64,000 bases of DNA from an uncultured Methylococcaceae bacterium (lineage in GTDB: Bacteria > Pseudomonadota > Gammaproteobacteria > Methylococcales > Methylococcaceae): the NCBI GenBank assembly GCA_903859815.1, contig CAIOOA010000153.1, positions 62,001 to 126,000 of the forward strand, written 5' to 3'. Numbering within the stretch: position 1 is the first letter of the stretch; every line of letters starts with the position of its first letter. The notes beneath the pieces are model-generated. The model was not told the origin of the DNA, did no database searches, and was given only the letters and a program-made list of their open reading frames with translations. Positions 1-9,163 of the stretch are shown one piece after another. The translations under genes were made by a program, and so were the position numbers.

Positions 1-136
1 TTTGCAAGCTTAGCTTTTGTGGCAAATCAAGGTAATCCAGCAAAGCCTCGACACTCGAAAAAGAAGCTGCCAAGTCGGCTTTCCATTGGGTTTGGGGGGA
101 GGGTTCACGCGAATTATTGTGGATAACATTGGTAAT
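1..136 (-). CDS. epmB: EF-P beta-lysylation protein EpmB, N-terminal fragment (runs off the window)
   Basis: An open frame on the minus strand runs to the window edge and reads ...[12 protein letters not shown], then [10 protein letters not shown]. This resembles the poorly conserved start of EpmB, the radical-SAM lysine 2,3-aminomutase that makes (R)-beta-lysine for EF-P. It is divergent from efp, whose product EpmB and EpmA modify together. No ATG, GTG or TTG lies in frame near the 5' end. The best-placed start is ATT (134-136), 9 nt after an AAGGAG on the minus strand (146-151). The catalytic part is outside the window, so identity rests on short similarity plus context. Confidence 0.6.
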   Translation of the reverse strand, partial: MTNVIHNNSREPSPQTQWKADLAASFSSVEALLDYLDLPQKLSLQ

Positions 137-202
137 GGCGGGGCTCTCCTTTATAATGACCAGCATTTTTTTGATTTATTAAATTTTTCCCAAGAGGATA
201 GA
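137..202. promoter_or_regulatory. Divergent epmB/efp intergenic region with both ribosome binding sites
   Basis: This 66-bp segment separates the proposed epmB start from efp. It holds AAGGAG on the minus strand (146-151) and AAGAGG on the plus strand (about 192-197), five bases before the efp ATG at 203. The centre is AT-rich (ttataatgacc...tttttttgattta) and probably contains the efp promoter; no operator could be assigned. The efp ATG is preferred over upstream in-frame starts because the upstream residues do not resemble EF-P and overlap epmB. Confidence 0.45.
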
Positions 203-772
203 ATGGCAGTTTTTAGCACCAGCGATTTCAAAAACGGGTTGAAGGTCATGCTTGACAAGGATCCGGCGGTCATGATCGAAAACGAGTTTGTCAAACCCGG
301 CAAGGGGCAGGCGTTCAACCGCGTCAAACTACGCAACTTGAAAACCGGGCGGGTCATCGAGCGTACCTTCAAGCAAAACGAAACCTTGGAATCTGCCGAC
401 GTTGCCGATGTGGAGATGCAATACCTCTACAGTGACGGCACTGACTGGCACTTCATGCAGCCCGAATCATTCGAGCAGTATACCGCAAAGGAAGATGCGG
501 TTGGCGATGCCAAAAAATGGATGAAAGAACAAGATGTCTGCATCGTAACCCTTTACAATGGCGCACCCTTGTCCGTCACCCCACCCAATTCAGTCGTGCT
601 GAAGATAGTCGAAACCGATCCAGGTGTGCGCGGTGACACTTCGGGCGGCGGCGGCAAACCGGCTACGATGGAAACGGGGGCCGTTGTTCGAGTGCCGTTG
701 TTTGTGCAAACGGGTGAATTGATTAAAGTGGACACTCGCACGGGTGAATACATTTCGCGTGTCAAAGAGTAG
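203..772 (+). CDS. efp: Translation elongation factor P
   Basis: A 189-residue protein, matching the usual length of about 188. EF-P binds between the P and E sites of the ribosome and relieves stalling at polyproline. The modification loop [13 protein letters not shown] is intact, and the target lysine falls at residue 34, as in E. coli. The three beta-barrel domains are complete, with a C-terminal [15 protein letters not shown]-like segment. The start at 203 follows a good AAGAGG. Upstream in-frame codons back to 17 add 62 unrelated residues and were rejected. epmA overlaps the 3' end, so factor and ligase are probably co-transcribed. Confidence 0.97.
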   Translation: MAVFSTSDFKNGLKVMLDKDPAVMIENEFVKPGKGQAFNRVKLRNLKTGRVIERTFKQNETLESADVADVEMQYLYSDGTDWHFMQPESFEQYTAKEDAVGDAKKWMKEQDVCIVTLYNGAPLSVTPPNSVVLKIVETDPGVRGDTSGGGGKPATMETGAVVRVPLFVQTGELIKVDTRTGEYISRVKE

Positions 773-1760
773 TTCAGAGGCCGACTGGCAACCCTCCTGC
801 GATCAAGAAGCCCTACGGATTAGGGCCTTGACGCTCAATCGAATACGCCGCTTCTTTGACGGGCGCGGCGTATTGGAAGTGGAAACCCCATTGTTATGCC
901 ATGCGGCAGGGACTGACCCTCATCTACATCCCTTCATTACCCATTACCGGCAACCGGGGCTAACCAGCGGGGCTGACTGCTATTTGCAAACTTCCCCGGA
1001 ATTTGCCATGAAACGGCTATTGGCAGCCGGCTCCGGCTCCATTTATCAAATTTGCAAGGCTTTCCGCAACGAAGAATACGGCCGCCATCATAATCCTGAA
1101 TTCACCCTATTAGAGTGGTATCGAATTGATTTTGGTTTGGTCGAGTTGATCGACGAAATTGAAGATTTATTCCTCGTTTTATTTGACGGGATGCGCGCTT
1201 TGCTTCCGTCTAAGCGTATTACTTATCGCCAACTGTTTGAACAATGGGTTGGGGCCGATCCGATAAGCGCCGATTTCGCTGAATTGGCAGAATGTGCCAA
1301 ACGGCAGAATATCCCCGAGGCGAGTTCGATTTGCGGGGAGGATAGGAATATTTGGCTAGATTTGCTGTTCAGCCATCTTGTCCAGCCTAATATGGAACAA
1401 GGCCGAGTTTATTTTGTTTATGACTACCCAGCCTGCCTGCCTTCTTTGGCTCGCAAAAAACTGGGGGATGAAGCCGTGGTTGAGCGGATGGAAGTGTTTA
1501 TTGATGGCTTGGAACTAGGCAATGGATACCATGAATTGGCCGACCCTGACGAGCAGGAAAGTCGTTTTGACGCCGATCTGGCCGTTCGCCGACAGTTAGG
1601 TTTGGCGTTGCCGCCTAAGGATCAAAGACTGCTTGCCGCTTTAAGCCATGGCTTGCCTGATTGTTCCGGCGTGGCAATCGGTTTGGACCGGTTAATCATG
1701 CTGATGGCGGGGCTTGATCAGATGGCACAGGTTTTGGCATTCCCTGTGACAAGAAGCTAA
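759..1760 (+). CDS. epmA: EF-P--(R)-beta-lysine ligase EpmA (PoxA/GenX)
   Basis: A class II lysyl-tRNA synthetase paralogue without an anticodon-binding domain, which attaches beta-lysine to Lys34 of EF-P. Class II motifs are visible: the [15 protein letters not shown] entry, [17 protein letters not shown], the motif 2 arginine in [20 protein letters not shown], and the C-terminal [12 protein letters not shown] motif 3. Length is about 333 residues (E. coli 325). There is no ATG: GTG at 759 aligns the SEADWQPS segment with the E. coli N-terminus, and GTG at 744 is an alternative. Either start overlaps the end of efp, which suggests translational coupling. Confidence 0.95.
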   Translation: MSKSSSEADWQPSCDQEALRIRALTLNRIRRFFDGRGVLEVETPLLCHAAGTDPHLHPFITHYRQPGLTSGADCYLQTSPEFAMKRLLAAGSGSIYQICKAFRNEEYGRHHNPEFTLLEWYRIDFGLVELIDEIEDLFLVLFDGMRALLPSKRITYRQLFEQWVGADPISADFAELAECAKRQNIPEASSICGEDRNIWLDLLFSHLVQPNMEQGRVYFVYDYPACLPSLARKKLGDEAVVERMEVFIDGLELGNGYHELADPDEQESRFDADLAVRRQLGLALPPKDQRLLAALSHGLPDCSGVAIGLDRLIMLMAGLDQMAQVLAFPVTRS

Positions 1761-1775
1761 TCACCTTCTCAAGGA

Positions 1776-2996
1776 TTAAGCGGCAAGGCTTAATAATAGT
1801 TTCATCGCCTGATCGTAAGGGAGCGGCTTGGAGTATAAGAAGCCCTGAGCATATCGGCATTCCAATTCATTCAATACCATCTCAAGTTCTTTAGTTTCCA
1901 CTCCTTCGGCGATAATATCGATATTCAGATTTTTGGAGAGCGCAATAATCGCATTGACAATTTCCCGGCTACGCAAGTCCTTGAACATAGAAGCCACGAA
2001 AGTATGGTCTATTTTGAGTATATCAATGGGAAACAGATGCAGATAACTCAGGCTTGAATAGCCTGTTCCGAAATCATCCACAGCCACTTTCATGCCCAAG
2101 TGCTTGACTTCGCGGATAAAAGTCAAAGCCAGTTGCGGATTGTCAATTAATACGCTTTCGGTCAATTCGACCTTTATCGCATGAGGATCAACCCCGATAT
2201 TACTTAAGATTTGACCAAATCGTTGGGGAAGATTCCTATCATTGATTTGAATCGGGGAAACATTTACGCTCATCCAAGGTTCTTCAACATCCCGCTCGAC
2301 TGCCAAGGTTTCCCGCATTGTTTTAAGGTCGCGGCAAGCCGTTTCAAATACCCAATATCCTATCGGTACAATTTCCTTTGTATCTTCGGCGATGCCAATA
2401 AATTGATTGGGCGGAATCATACCCTTTTGTGGATGCTGCCAGCGGATCAAGGCTTCAAAGCCTGCCAGTGTGCCGGTGGCTATCACATAGATCGGTTGAT
2501 AATTCAGTAGAAACTGTTGGTTTGCCAAGGCAGACTGAAGGTCGTTGATGAATTTGAAACGCACCAAGGCTTCCCGGTGAGCCTCCTTTTCTGCGTCAGG
2601 ACTGCCTAGTTGGTTTTTTCCGTCAATCACGCTCCAGCATACTTTGGGCAAGGACAACAGTTTACTGCGAGCCTCGTGAAATCTTGCCAATAGCAATCTC
2701 ATTAGCGTCGCTATGATCGGATCGGTTTGCGCAAGCTTTTCTTGGAAATAAGGACGGCAGATGACACTAACAGTGGTGGGGGTGAGTGCGTGTACGCTGG
2801 CTGATCGGACATCGCCGCTGACTAAAGCCATCTCGCCGAAAATGTCCCCATCAGACAGGGTTGCCAATACAATCTTTTCTCCCTCGTGAAACACCGAAAC
2901 TTCCACCAATCCCTTGTCGATAATATAGGCACAATCCCCAACAGCACCTTCTTCAATGATGGTTGCGCCGGGAGGATAATTCATTTGATAGTTCAT
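1776..2996 (-). CDS. Cyclic nucleotide-binding / EAL-domain c-di-GMP phosphodiesterase
   Basis: A 406-residue soluble protein. Residues about 5-105 form a cyclic nucleotide-binding (CRP-like) domain, with GDIFGEMALVSGDVRSASV as the phosphate-binding cassette. Residues about 150-400 form an EAL domain. The catalytic set looks complete: E181-A-L in GFEALIRW, the VELTES glutamate, DDFGTGYSS at 307, the KIDHTF lysine and the IIAEGVE glutamate. It should hydrolyse c-di-GMP under control of a bound nucleotide, which may be cAMP, cGMP or another ligand. It ends 15 bp from epmA in convergent orientation. No transmembrane segment or GGDEF domain is present. Confidence 0.9.
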   Translation of the reverse strand: MNYQMNYPPGATIIEEGAVGDCAYIIDKGLVEVSVFHEGEKIVLATLSDGDIFGEMALVSGDVRSASVHALTPTTVSVICRPYFQEKLAQTDPIIATLMRLLLARFHEARSKLLSLPKVCWSVIDGKNQLGSPDAEKEAHREALVRFKFINDLQSALANQQFLLNYQPIYVIATGTLAGFEALIRWQHPQKGMIPPNQFIGIAEDTKEIVPIGYWVFETACRDLKTMRETLAVERDVEEPWMSVNVSPIQINDRNLPQRFGQILSNIGVDPHAIKVELTESVLIDNPQLALTFIREVKHLGMKVAVDDFGTGYSSLSYLHLFPIDILKIDHTFVASMFKDLRSREIVNAIIALSKNLNIDIIAEGVETKELEMVLNELECRYAQGFLYSKPLPYDQAMKLLLSLAA

Positions 2997-3188
2997 ACCA
3001 TATTACCTTATTATCAGAATTCCATAGGGCGGCTGGTTAGCGCTAATAGTATTCCTAGTTTAATTTTTCGGTCAGGATAGGGAAAATCTTTCATAGATTC
3101 TCTCTGTTTTCATGCTATGGTTAGGTTCCCATGTGAGTTTCACTCACCGGCAATCGAGCTATGCATACTCTAGCGATTAAATTATCAC

Positions 3189-4283
3189 TCACAAATCCAT
3201 GGCCGGTCTGCCTTGAACCTCGCCCAGCCTAGGCCATGCCCGTAACACGGCTTTCACTAAGGTAGCTAGGGGGATTGCGAAGAATACTCCCCAAAACCCC
3301 CAAATCCCGCCAAAAAAGAGGATCGCCACCATAATGGCGACAGGGTGTAGGTTAACCACTTCAGAAAACAGCAACGGAACCAGCACCACTCCGTCCAGCA
3401 TTTGAATGATTCCATAAGCCAGCATCAAGTACCAAAATTCATCGGTGACACCCCACTGGAAAAAGGCAACCAGCATCACCGGAAAGGTCACCAAAGTGGC
3501 TCCCACATACGGGATAATCACTGACAACCCCATTAGCACGGACAGCAGCAAGGCGTAGTTTAGCCCCATCAGGGAGAAGGTCGCAAAACTTACCACCAGC
3601 AATATTGCCACCTCGAAAAATTTGCCACGGACGTAATTCCCAATCTGCATGTCCACCTCGCGCCATACCCGCGTCGTCAGATGGCGGTCTCGCGGCAAAT
3701 ACTGGGTGAACCAATTAATTATCATGACTTTGTCCTTGAGGAAGAAAAACACGAGCAAAGGCACAAGGATGGCATAAACGATAAAACTAATCACGCTAAG
3801 CAGCGAAGCATAGGAATAGGTCAGCATGGATTGGCCATAGTTCAGTAGCTCTTGCCTGACCACTGCGACGATCTCATAAATCTGTGCCTCATTGATTAAC
3901 AAAGGGTATCTTTCGGGTAATTGCATGACGAGCACTTGAGCCTTGTTCACCCAGGTTGGCAACTGTTGGATCAATTGCGCACTCTGTTGGTACAACAGGG
4001 GCAGAAGGGCAAAAAAGTCAAAAACCAAAAATGCCATAAATAAAGTGAACACAATAATGACCGACATGAGCCTCGGCAACCTTTGCCTTTCTCCAAGATC
4101 GACAAAGCCTTCCAGTAAATAGGCGATGACCCCGGCGGCAAACACCGGCATCAAAATTCGTCCCAGACTAACGACAGTGACAAAGCCGACAATAAGCATA
4201 ATGGCAAAGGACACAGCCTGACCATTGGGCAAAACCCGCCTGAACCAATCAGCCGCCCAATCACGCACCGTTTGCATCATCAC
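3189..4283 (-). CDS. AI-2E family (PerM/YdiK-like) integral membrane protein
   Basis: A 364-residue inner-membrane protein with about seven to eight hydrophobic segments and the domain layout of the AI-2E transporter family. It shows paired N-terminal helices (FAIMLIVGFVTVVSLG, ILMPVFAAGVIAYLL), a long amphipathic linker, and a conserved C-terminal block rich in VIIPYVGA, LDGVVLVPLLF and GGIWGFWGVFFAIPLATL. The family includes TqsA and Na+/H+-antiporting members, so the substrate cannot be named. It starts with three consecutive ATG codons after AGGGGGTG on the minus strand. The gene stands alone. Confidence 0.88.
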   Translation of the reverse strand: MMMQTVRDWAADWFRRVLPNGQAVSFAIMLIVGFVTVVSLGRILMPVFAAGVIAYLLEGFVDLGERQRLPRLMSVIIVFTLFMAFLVFDFFALLPLLYQQSAQLIQQLPTWVNKAQVLVMQLPERYPLLINEAQIYEIVAVVRQELLNYGQSMLTYSYASLLSVISFIVYAILVPLLVFFFLKDKVMIINWFTQYLPRDRHLTTRVWREVDMQIGNYVRGKFFEVAILLVVSFATFSLMGLNYALLLSVLMGLSVIIPYVGATLVTFPVMLVAFFQWGVTDEFWYLMLAYGIIQMLDGVVLVPLLFSEVVNLHPVAIMVAILFFGGIWGFWGVFFAIPLATLVKAVLRAWPRLGEVQGRPAMDL

Positions 4284-4343
4284 CCCCTGTTTGTTTTTTT
4301 TATTTTTCGGACTGTCATATTACACAAAAAGCGGTACATTAAT

Positions 4344-6155
4344 TCAGACTAAGCGCTGTGTCATCCTTGAGAGCCTACGAAAGCCCTTTTTCCTCACGAT
4401 CACCAACCCTCCCAAACCACTCAGCAGCAGTGACAAGCTTGAAGGTTCCGGCACTATTCTCCAAGCCAAGCCATAGTATTCCCCGGTTGCGCCGGAGAAA
4501 TTGAAAAGATCACCGTTATTGAAAACTTTGATGCCAAAATAAGCGGTTTCCGGCAACACAAAGGACAAATGCTCGACAACGTTGTAGCGGCTGGTCGATT
4601 CGGCGACGGTTCTTAGGATGGCATGAGTTAACGGGTCATATTCGAAAATGGCTAGATTGAGGTCGGCAAAATGTCGGTAAGCCGCCCCGCTAAAACTGGC
4701 ATTGGAGCCTGGGTTTAAATCCACATACCAATCCAAGGTGGCAGAAAACGGAGTGCCACCTCCCAACTGATCATTGATGAAATACAAATTCGCACCAGCG
4801 AGGTTTGACCAGCCATAATCCCAACCAACGGCGGCCACATGTCCCAAATTACAATCGCCACTGGTGAGGCAATCCTTGCCTAGCACGTCGGTCGTACCCG
4901 CCCTGCCGGAATGGGCTGGATCAGCATATTGTTCGTAAGTCGTGCTTAGATTCATGCGTCCCGTCCCGGTCACATAATCCAAGGCTTGTGTTGTCGTCAC
5001 CACGCCATTGACCATCTGTTGGCCATTGTCCCAGCCTTGAGTTTTATCCGCGCCATTCAGCAAGACGGCTTTGACCACTCGGCCATCGATGGCTTTGGCA
5101 TCGCTGGCATACATATCCTTGCCGGCATCAACCACTAAGGCAGCCCCGCCCGCCACGATAGGGGCGGCAAAACTCGTACCGCGTAAATTGGGATAATAAT
5201 AGGATGGATCACTTGTTGTATAGGCTAAGCTCAGGTTTTCTCCCGGCGCTGCGATATCCACCCGCGCCCTGACTCCGGTGATTGTTTGTCCATTGACTGG
5301 ATTGTAGTAGTCATTGGGACCTCGACTGGAAAACGAAGTTGCTTGGTTGTAGGGCGGATTGGATGAATCACTGCCCAAGGCTGCCACCGAGATGGTATTG
5401 TAACTGGCAGCAATCCCTCCGACGCTATTGCTTCCCGGCCCTGAATTTCCCGCTGCGGCCACACCCACCTTGCCAGTCTGATAGAGTAGCCCACTCACCC
5501 CAACCGCTTCCACATTGTTGCCTGTTGGTTCAGTGTATCCCCAACTACTATTGAAGACATCAGCCGTTTGTCCGTTGACCCCAGTCTTGAGAATGGTGGA
5601 ATAAGTGCTTGCCATAGACTGATTGGTTAGATCAAAATTATTCCCTGAAACCGATGTGGCGATAGCCCCAGACCAGAGCGTGGCATTGGGCGAAATGCCT
5701 GCCTGTAATGGATTGCCCAACACCCGGCCTCCCATGGTTTGACCCACCGAGGTAGGATGGTTGCCGGCCGAACCGAGCGCGCCAGTGCCAGTGACAAAGG
5801 TTTGCACTTGGGTCAGGGTTTCGTGACCGTTCCATATATGCTGCCCTTCGATGTTTGCCATAATGGTTCGGGTTCCAGTATAGCCATTGGCATAAAAACG
5901 TGAGCCGTTGAGCAGTGAATTGATGTGAATGCCTGTATTGCTGCTCAGCATGTACAGGTTTCCCTTGCCTATGGAGGGAAGTTCGATGGGGTTGGCCTGA
6001 ATCTGGGCGGCAAACACCGACAGAGTCAGCGCTGACAGCAAACTTGCGATGCTTAGGCAGTGTTTGGGTGACGGCTGTGCCAATCGTTCATGCCTAACCT
6101 GGGATGAATATTTAAAATTCCTCAATAAAATCTTAATGGTTGAGGCATTGTTCAT
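4344..6155 (-). CDS. Secreted subtilisin-like (S8-fold) PEP-CTERM protein
   Basis: About 603 residues: a long N-region and signal peptide (SIASLLSALTLSVFAAQIQAN), an S8-like domain, a C-terminal jelly-roll-like stretch, and a PEP-CTERM tail (VPEPSSLSLLLSGLGG followed by a basic end) that marks it for exosortase sorting. The Ser motif RGTSFAAPIVAGG and oxyanion Asn in AAAGNSGPG are clear. The His motif is degenerate (NHPTSVGQTMGG). Where the Asp (D-[ST]-G) is expected the protein has MANIEGQHIWNGHETL, with no Asp. It may be active with an altered triad or be a non-peptidase. The start at 6155 puts the signal peptide nearer the N-terminus; 6227 is an alternative. Confidence 0.85.
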   Translation of the reverse strand: MNNASTIKILLRNFKYSSQVRHERLAQPSPKHCLSIASLLSALTLSVFAAQIQANPIELPSIGKGNLYMLSSNTGIHINSLLNGSRFYANGYTGTRTIMANIEGQHIWNGHETLTQVQTFVTGTGALGSAGNHPTSVGQTMGGRVLGNPLQAGISPNATLWSGAIATSVSGNNFDLTNQSMASTYSTILKTGVNGQTADVFNSSWGYTEPTGNNVEAVGVSGLLYQTGKVGVAAAGNSGPGSNSVGGIAASYNTISVAALGSDSSNPPYNQATSFSSRGPNDYYNPVNGQTITGVRARVDIAAPGENLSLAYTTSDPSYYYPNLRGTSFAAPIVAGGAALVVDAGKDMYASDAKAIDGRVVKAVLLNGADKTQGWDNGQQMVNGVVTTTQALDYVTGTGRMNLSTTYEQYADPAHSGRAGTTDVLGKDCLTSGDCNLGHVAAVGWDYGWSNLAGANLYFINDQLGGGTPFSATLDWYVDLNPGSNASFSGAAYRHFADLNLAIFEYDPLTHAILRTVAESTSRYNVVEHLSFVLPETAYFGIKVFNNGDLFNFSGATGEYYGLAWRIVPEPSSLSLLLSGLGGLVIVRKKGFRRLSRMTQRLV

Positions 6156-6233
6156 CTGGGTGAAAGATTGCCTAGCTATGCCAGTAGGAAGAGGGTACAT
6201 CGTTAAACCACTCAGTTTGGAGATCATGACAAT

Positions 6234-6749
6234 TTAACGTAAAGGTCGGCGAACACCGGCAAACCTACCCCACCAATAGGGCGTGTCCAAGTTGGAAACG
6301 GTGACACTGGCGGCTTTGCCGCTGGAGGCATGAATGAACGAATCATTCCCCAAATAAAGCCCGACATGGGCAAATGGCTTGTCGCCCAAGTTGAAGACCA
6401 ATAAATCTCCGGGGCGGCGATCTTGCGTTTCCACTTCAGGCAATTGATAGGCTATTTGCGCGGCGGTGCGGGGTATCGAGAAGCCATATTGCCGGTATAC
6501 ATGCCAGACAAAACCGCTGCAATCAAAACCTTCATCCGGCGAGGATTTGCCCCATCGGTAGGGCGTTCCTTTGAGGCTTAAGGCATAACTCAAAATTTCC
6601 TCGCTGACATCATCAGACCGACTCGTTATCTTCGTCGTTGGTTTTGATGCGCAACTGGAAAGAATGAAAATAGCCAATAGTGCTGCCAAACCTTGTACAG
6701 CAAAATGATAATACCGCATGTTAGAGTTGATTGTGTGTGTACTTTTCAT
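6234..6749 (-). CDS. NlpC/P60 family (C40) peptidoglycan endopeptidase lipoprotein
   Basis: About 171 residues. A signal sequence ends in the lipobox LSSC, so the mature protein should be lipid-anchored. The NlpC/P60 domain follows (about residues 50-165), with catalytic Cys in GFDCSGFVWHVY, His in FAHVGLYLG and the third polar residue in FIHASS. Such enzymes cut stem peptides between gamma-D-Glu and diaminopimelate. It resembles the E. coli Spr/MepS and YafL group. The codon at 6749 has a GAGG about 8 nt upstream on its strand; the ATG at 6755 is too close to it. Confidence 0.9.
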   Translation of the reverse strand: MKSTHTINSNMRYYHFAVQGLAALLAIFILSSCASKPTTKITSRSDDVSEEILSYALSLKGTPYRWGKSSPDEGFDCSGFVWHVYRQYGFSIPRTAAQIAYQLPEVETQDRRPGDLLVFNLGDKPFAHVGLYLGNDSFIHASSGKAASVTVSNLDTPYWWGRFAGVRRPLR

Positions 6750-6789
6750 ACGCATAGCCTCAAAGACTCAGCATCAAATCACTCAAATC

Positions 6790-7695
6790 TCAAATTTTGA
6801 TGTAATGATCCAATAACAATGCTGCAAAAATCCCAATCAGATAGACCAATGAAATCGAAAAGGTTTTCCAAGCGACTTTAGGGCTTGCATCCTGCTTCAA
6901 TAACCAAGCGTGATACATGAACAAACCGCCAAAGCCGATTGCACCGACCAGATAAATTAGTCCGCTCATATGGGTCACATAAGGCAACAATCCCACCACA
7001 AACAGCAATATGGTGTACAAGAAAATATGCAATTGGGTGATGGGAATGCCGTCCGTCACCGGCAATACCGGGATTTTCTCGGCGACGACGCGATAATCGT
7101 CTAATCTGGCTATCGCCAAGGCCCAAAAGTGAGGCGGTGTCCACACGAATATGATGAGTGACAACAACCATGCATGGGGGTCTATGCTACCCGTCATCGC
7201 GCACCAGCCCAGCACAGGCGGTGCGGCCCCAGTCACCCCGCCAATGACGATGTTTTGCGGTGTGGCGGGTTTCAAATAAACGGTGTAAACAATGGCATAG
7301 CCAATTAAGGTAAAAAAAGTCAGCACCGTAGCCAATAGGTTGGTGAACTTAATCAGCACCACCATGGACAAAATGCCGAGGATGACGGACAAAATAATCG
7401 CTTGGCGCGGGGTGATTTCCCCCACCGGCAAAGGCCGTCCGCTGGTCCGGCCCATTTCTGCGTCGATTTTGTATTCGATGATTTGATTGGCCGCCGCCGC
7501 CGAAGCCGCCGCCAAAGTAATCCCCAAAATGGCCCAGAATGCCAAGCCCCAAGGCGGCGTGCCGGGTACGGAGAGAAAAATACCGACTATCGTCGCATAC
7601 ACAATCTCCCGTAGGACTCTAGGTTTGCATAGATTCCAATAAGCTCGCATGTTCAGGGACTTTTTGGGTGGGTTGGAGTTTTGTGTAGTCATCAT
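6790..7695 (-). CDS. ctaB: Protoheme IX farnesyltransferase (heme O synthase)
   Basis: A 301-residue UbiA-superfamily membrane protein with about nine hydrophobic helices that converts heme B to heme O for terminal oxidases. Visible family motifs are NQIIEYKIDAEMGRTSGRPLP (the first polyprenyl-diphosphate/Mg binding motif, with Glu at the usual first Asp position), the central FVWTPPHFWALA, and DDYRVVAEKIPVLPV. The start gives MMTTQNSNPPKKSLNMRAYWNLCKPRVL; the later MRAYW is possible. No cytochrome oxidase subunit genes adjoin it, so it is separated from the usual cox/cyo operon. It is divergent from the M16 operon. Confidence 0.95.
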   Translation of the reverse strand: MMTTQNSNPPKKSLNMRAYWNLCKPRVLREIVYATIVGIFLSVPGTPPWGLAFWAILGITLAAASAAAANQIIEYKIDAEMGRTSGRPLPVGEITPRQAIILSVILGILSMVVLIKFTNLLATVLTFFTLIGYAIVYTVYLKPATPQNIVIGGVTGAAPPVLGWCAMTGSIDPHAWLLSLIIFVWTPPHFWALAIARLDDYRVVAEKIPVLPVTDGIPITQLHIFLYTILLFVVGLLPYVTHMSGLIYLVGAIGFGGLFMYHAWLLKQDASPKVAWKTFSISLVYLIGIFAALLLDHYIKI

Positions 7696-7780
7696 TTAGG
7701 CTAGTGTTTCGTTTACAATAGTTTGCATTGGATCAAGCGATCCTCAACGGTTTTTTTTCAATCCAAGGAGAAACAAAATC

Positions 7781-9163
7781 ATGGCGTTATCACGCATCAT
7801 CGGTTGCCTGTTATTGGCCGCACCCTTGTCTTTACAAGCGGCCGGCCCCAAGGTTTCCGAGTTCAAGCTGGACAACGGGCTGAAATTGCTCGTGCAAGAA
7901 GACCATCGCGCACCTGTCGCTGTCACTCAAGTGTGGTACAAGGTAGGAGCGAGTTACGAACACGGCGGTATCACCGGCATCTCACACATGCTAGAGCATA
8001 TGATGTTCAAAGGCACGAAAAAGCATCCGCCCGGTGAGTTCTCCCGCATTATCTCAGCAAATGGGGGTAGTGAAAACGCTTTTACCGGCGATGACTACAC
8101 CGCTTATTTCCAGACGCTGGAAAAATCCCGTTTGCCGGTCAGTTTTGAACTCGAAGCCGACCGCATGAGAAATCTTAAATTGTTGCCGGAGGAGTTCACC
8201 AAAGAGCAACAAGTGGTGCTGGAAGAGCGGCGTTTGCGCACCGACGACCAGCCTCGCGCAAAATTGGGCGAGCAGTTCAGTGCCGTGGCTTTCACTAACA
8301 GCCCCTATCGAAACCCTGTCATTGGCTGGCCCGATGACGTTTCTAGGCTGACCGTGGGGGATTTGTCCGAATGGTACCAACGTTGGTATGCGCCCAATAA
8401 TGCCACCGTGGTGGTGGTGGGTGATGTGAACCCCAACGAGGTGTTCAAGCTGGCGCAAAAGCATTTTGGGCCGCTCAAGCCTAGCCAATTGCCAGTGGTC
8501 AAACCCCAAGCCGAAATCGAACAAGTGGGCCTTCGGCGCATTACCGTCAAAGCCCCTGCCAAGCTTCCCTATGTGGTGCTGGGCTATAAAACCCCGGTGT
8601 TGCATGGAGCGGTCGAAGAATGGGAACCCTACGCCTTGGAAGTGGCAGCCGGTGTACTCGACGGCGGCAATAGTGCGCGTTTGGAAAGCCGTCTCGTGCG
8701 CGGTCAGCAAATCGCCGCATCGGTGGGGGCTGGCTATGATTTGTATGCCCGTATGCCGTCTTTGTTCATGATCGAAGGCACCCCGGTGCAAGCCAAAACC
8801 CCTGTCGAATTGGAAAAAGCCCTGCTGGAAGAAGTCCGCTTGTTGCGAGACGAGCCTGTGACCGCCGAAGAGTTGGACCGGGTGAAGGCGCAAGTGCTGG
8901 CAAACAAAGTGTTTGAGCGAGATTCGATATTTAATCAGGCAATGCAACTGGGGACGGCGGAAACCGTCGGCCTAGGTTGGCAAAGGGTGGATGAATTTGT
9001 GGATAAAATCAACGCGGTGACACCGCAACAGGTTCAACAGGTGGCAAAGAAATACCTCATCGAAGACCGGCTCAGCATTGGCTACCTAGACCCACAACCC
9101 ATACCGGAAGGGCAAATCGCGCCAGAAGACCGCGCACCGACAGGAGGTGCCCATGTACGCTAA
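7781..9163 (+). CDS. M16 family zinc metallopeptidase, catalytic subunit
   Basis: A 460-residue pitrilysin-family protein with a signal peptide (residues 1-20, LSLQAAG). The inverted zinc motif HMLEH is at residues 69-73, with the third ligand in VVLEERR about 76 residues later, so it should be an active peptidase. A second M16 domain follows (about 190-440). It starts at an ATG with AAGGAG 11 nt upstream. It overlaps the next gene, which encodes an M16 protein without the zinc motif. Such pairs form periplasmic heterodimers of a catalytic and a substrate-binding subunit. Confidence 0.93.
   Translation: MALSRIIGCLLLAAPLSLQAAGPKVSEFKLDNGLKLLVQEDHRAPVAVTQVWYKVGASYEHGGITGISHMLEHMMFKGTKKHPPGEFSRIISANGGSENAFTGDDYTAYFQTLEKSRLPVSFELEADRMRNLKLLPEEFTKEQQVVLEERRLRTDDQPRAKLGEQFSAVAFTNSPYRNPVIGWPDDVSRLTVGDLSEWYQRWYAPNNATVVVVGDVNPNEVFKLAQKHFGPLKPSQLPVVKPQAEIEQVGLRRITVKAPAKLPYVVLGYKTPVLHGAVEEWEPYALEVAAGVLDGGNSARLESRLVRGQQIAASVGAGYDLYARMPSLFMIEGTPVQAKTPVELEKALLEEVRLLRDEPVTAEELDRVKAQVLANKVFERDSIFNQAMQLGTAETVGLGWQRVDEFVDKINAVTPQQVQQVAKKYLIEDRLSIGYLDPQPIPEGQIAPEDRAPTGGAHVR

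Noticed and set aside
17-202. N-terminal extension of EF-P
   Set aside because: EF-P families start at MAVFS-like sequences; the good ribosome binding site at 192-197 and the overlap with epmB argue for ATG 203.
8054-8947. 297-codon open frame antisense to the M16 peptidase gene
   Set aside because: It is a shadow of a strongly coding GC-rich gene; the His/Gln/Phe-rich composition resembles no protein and there is no ribosome binding site.
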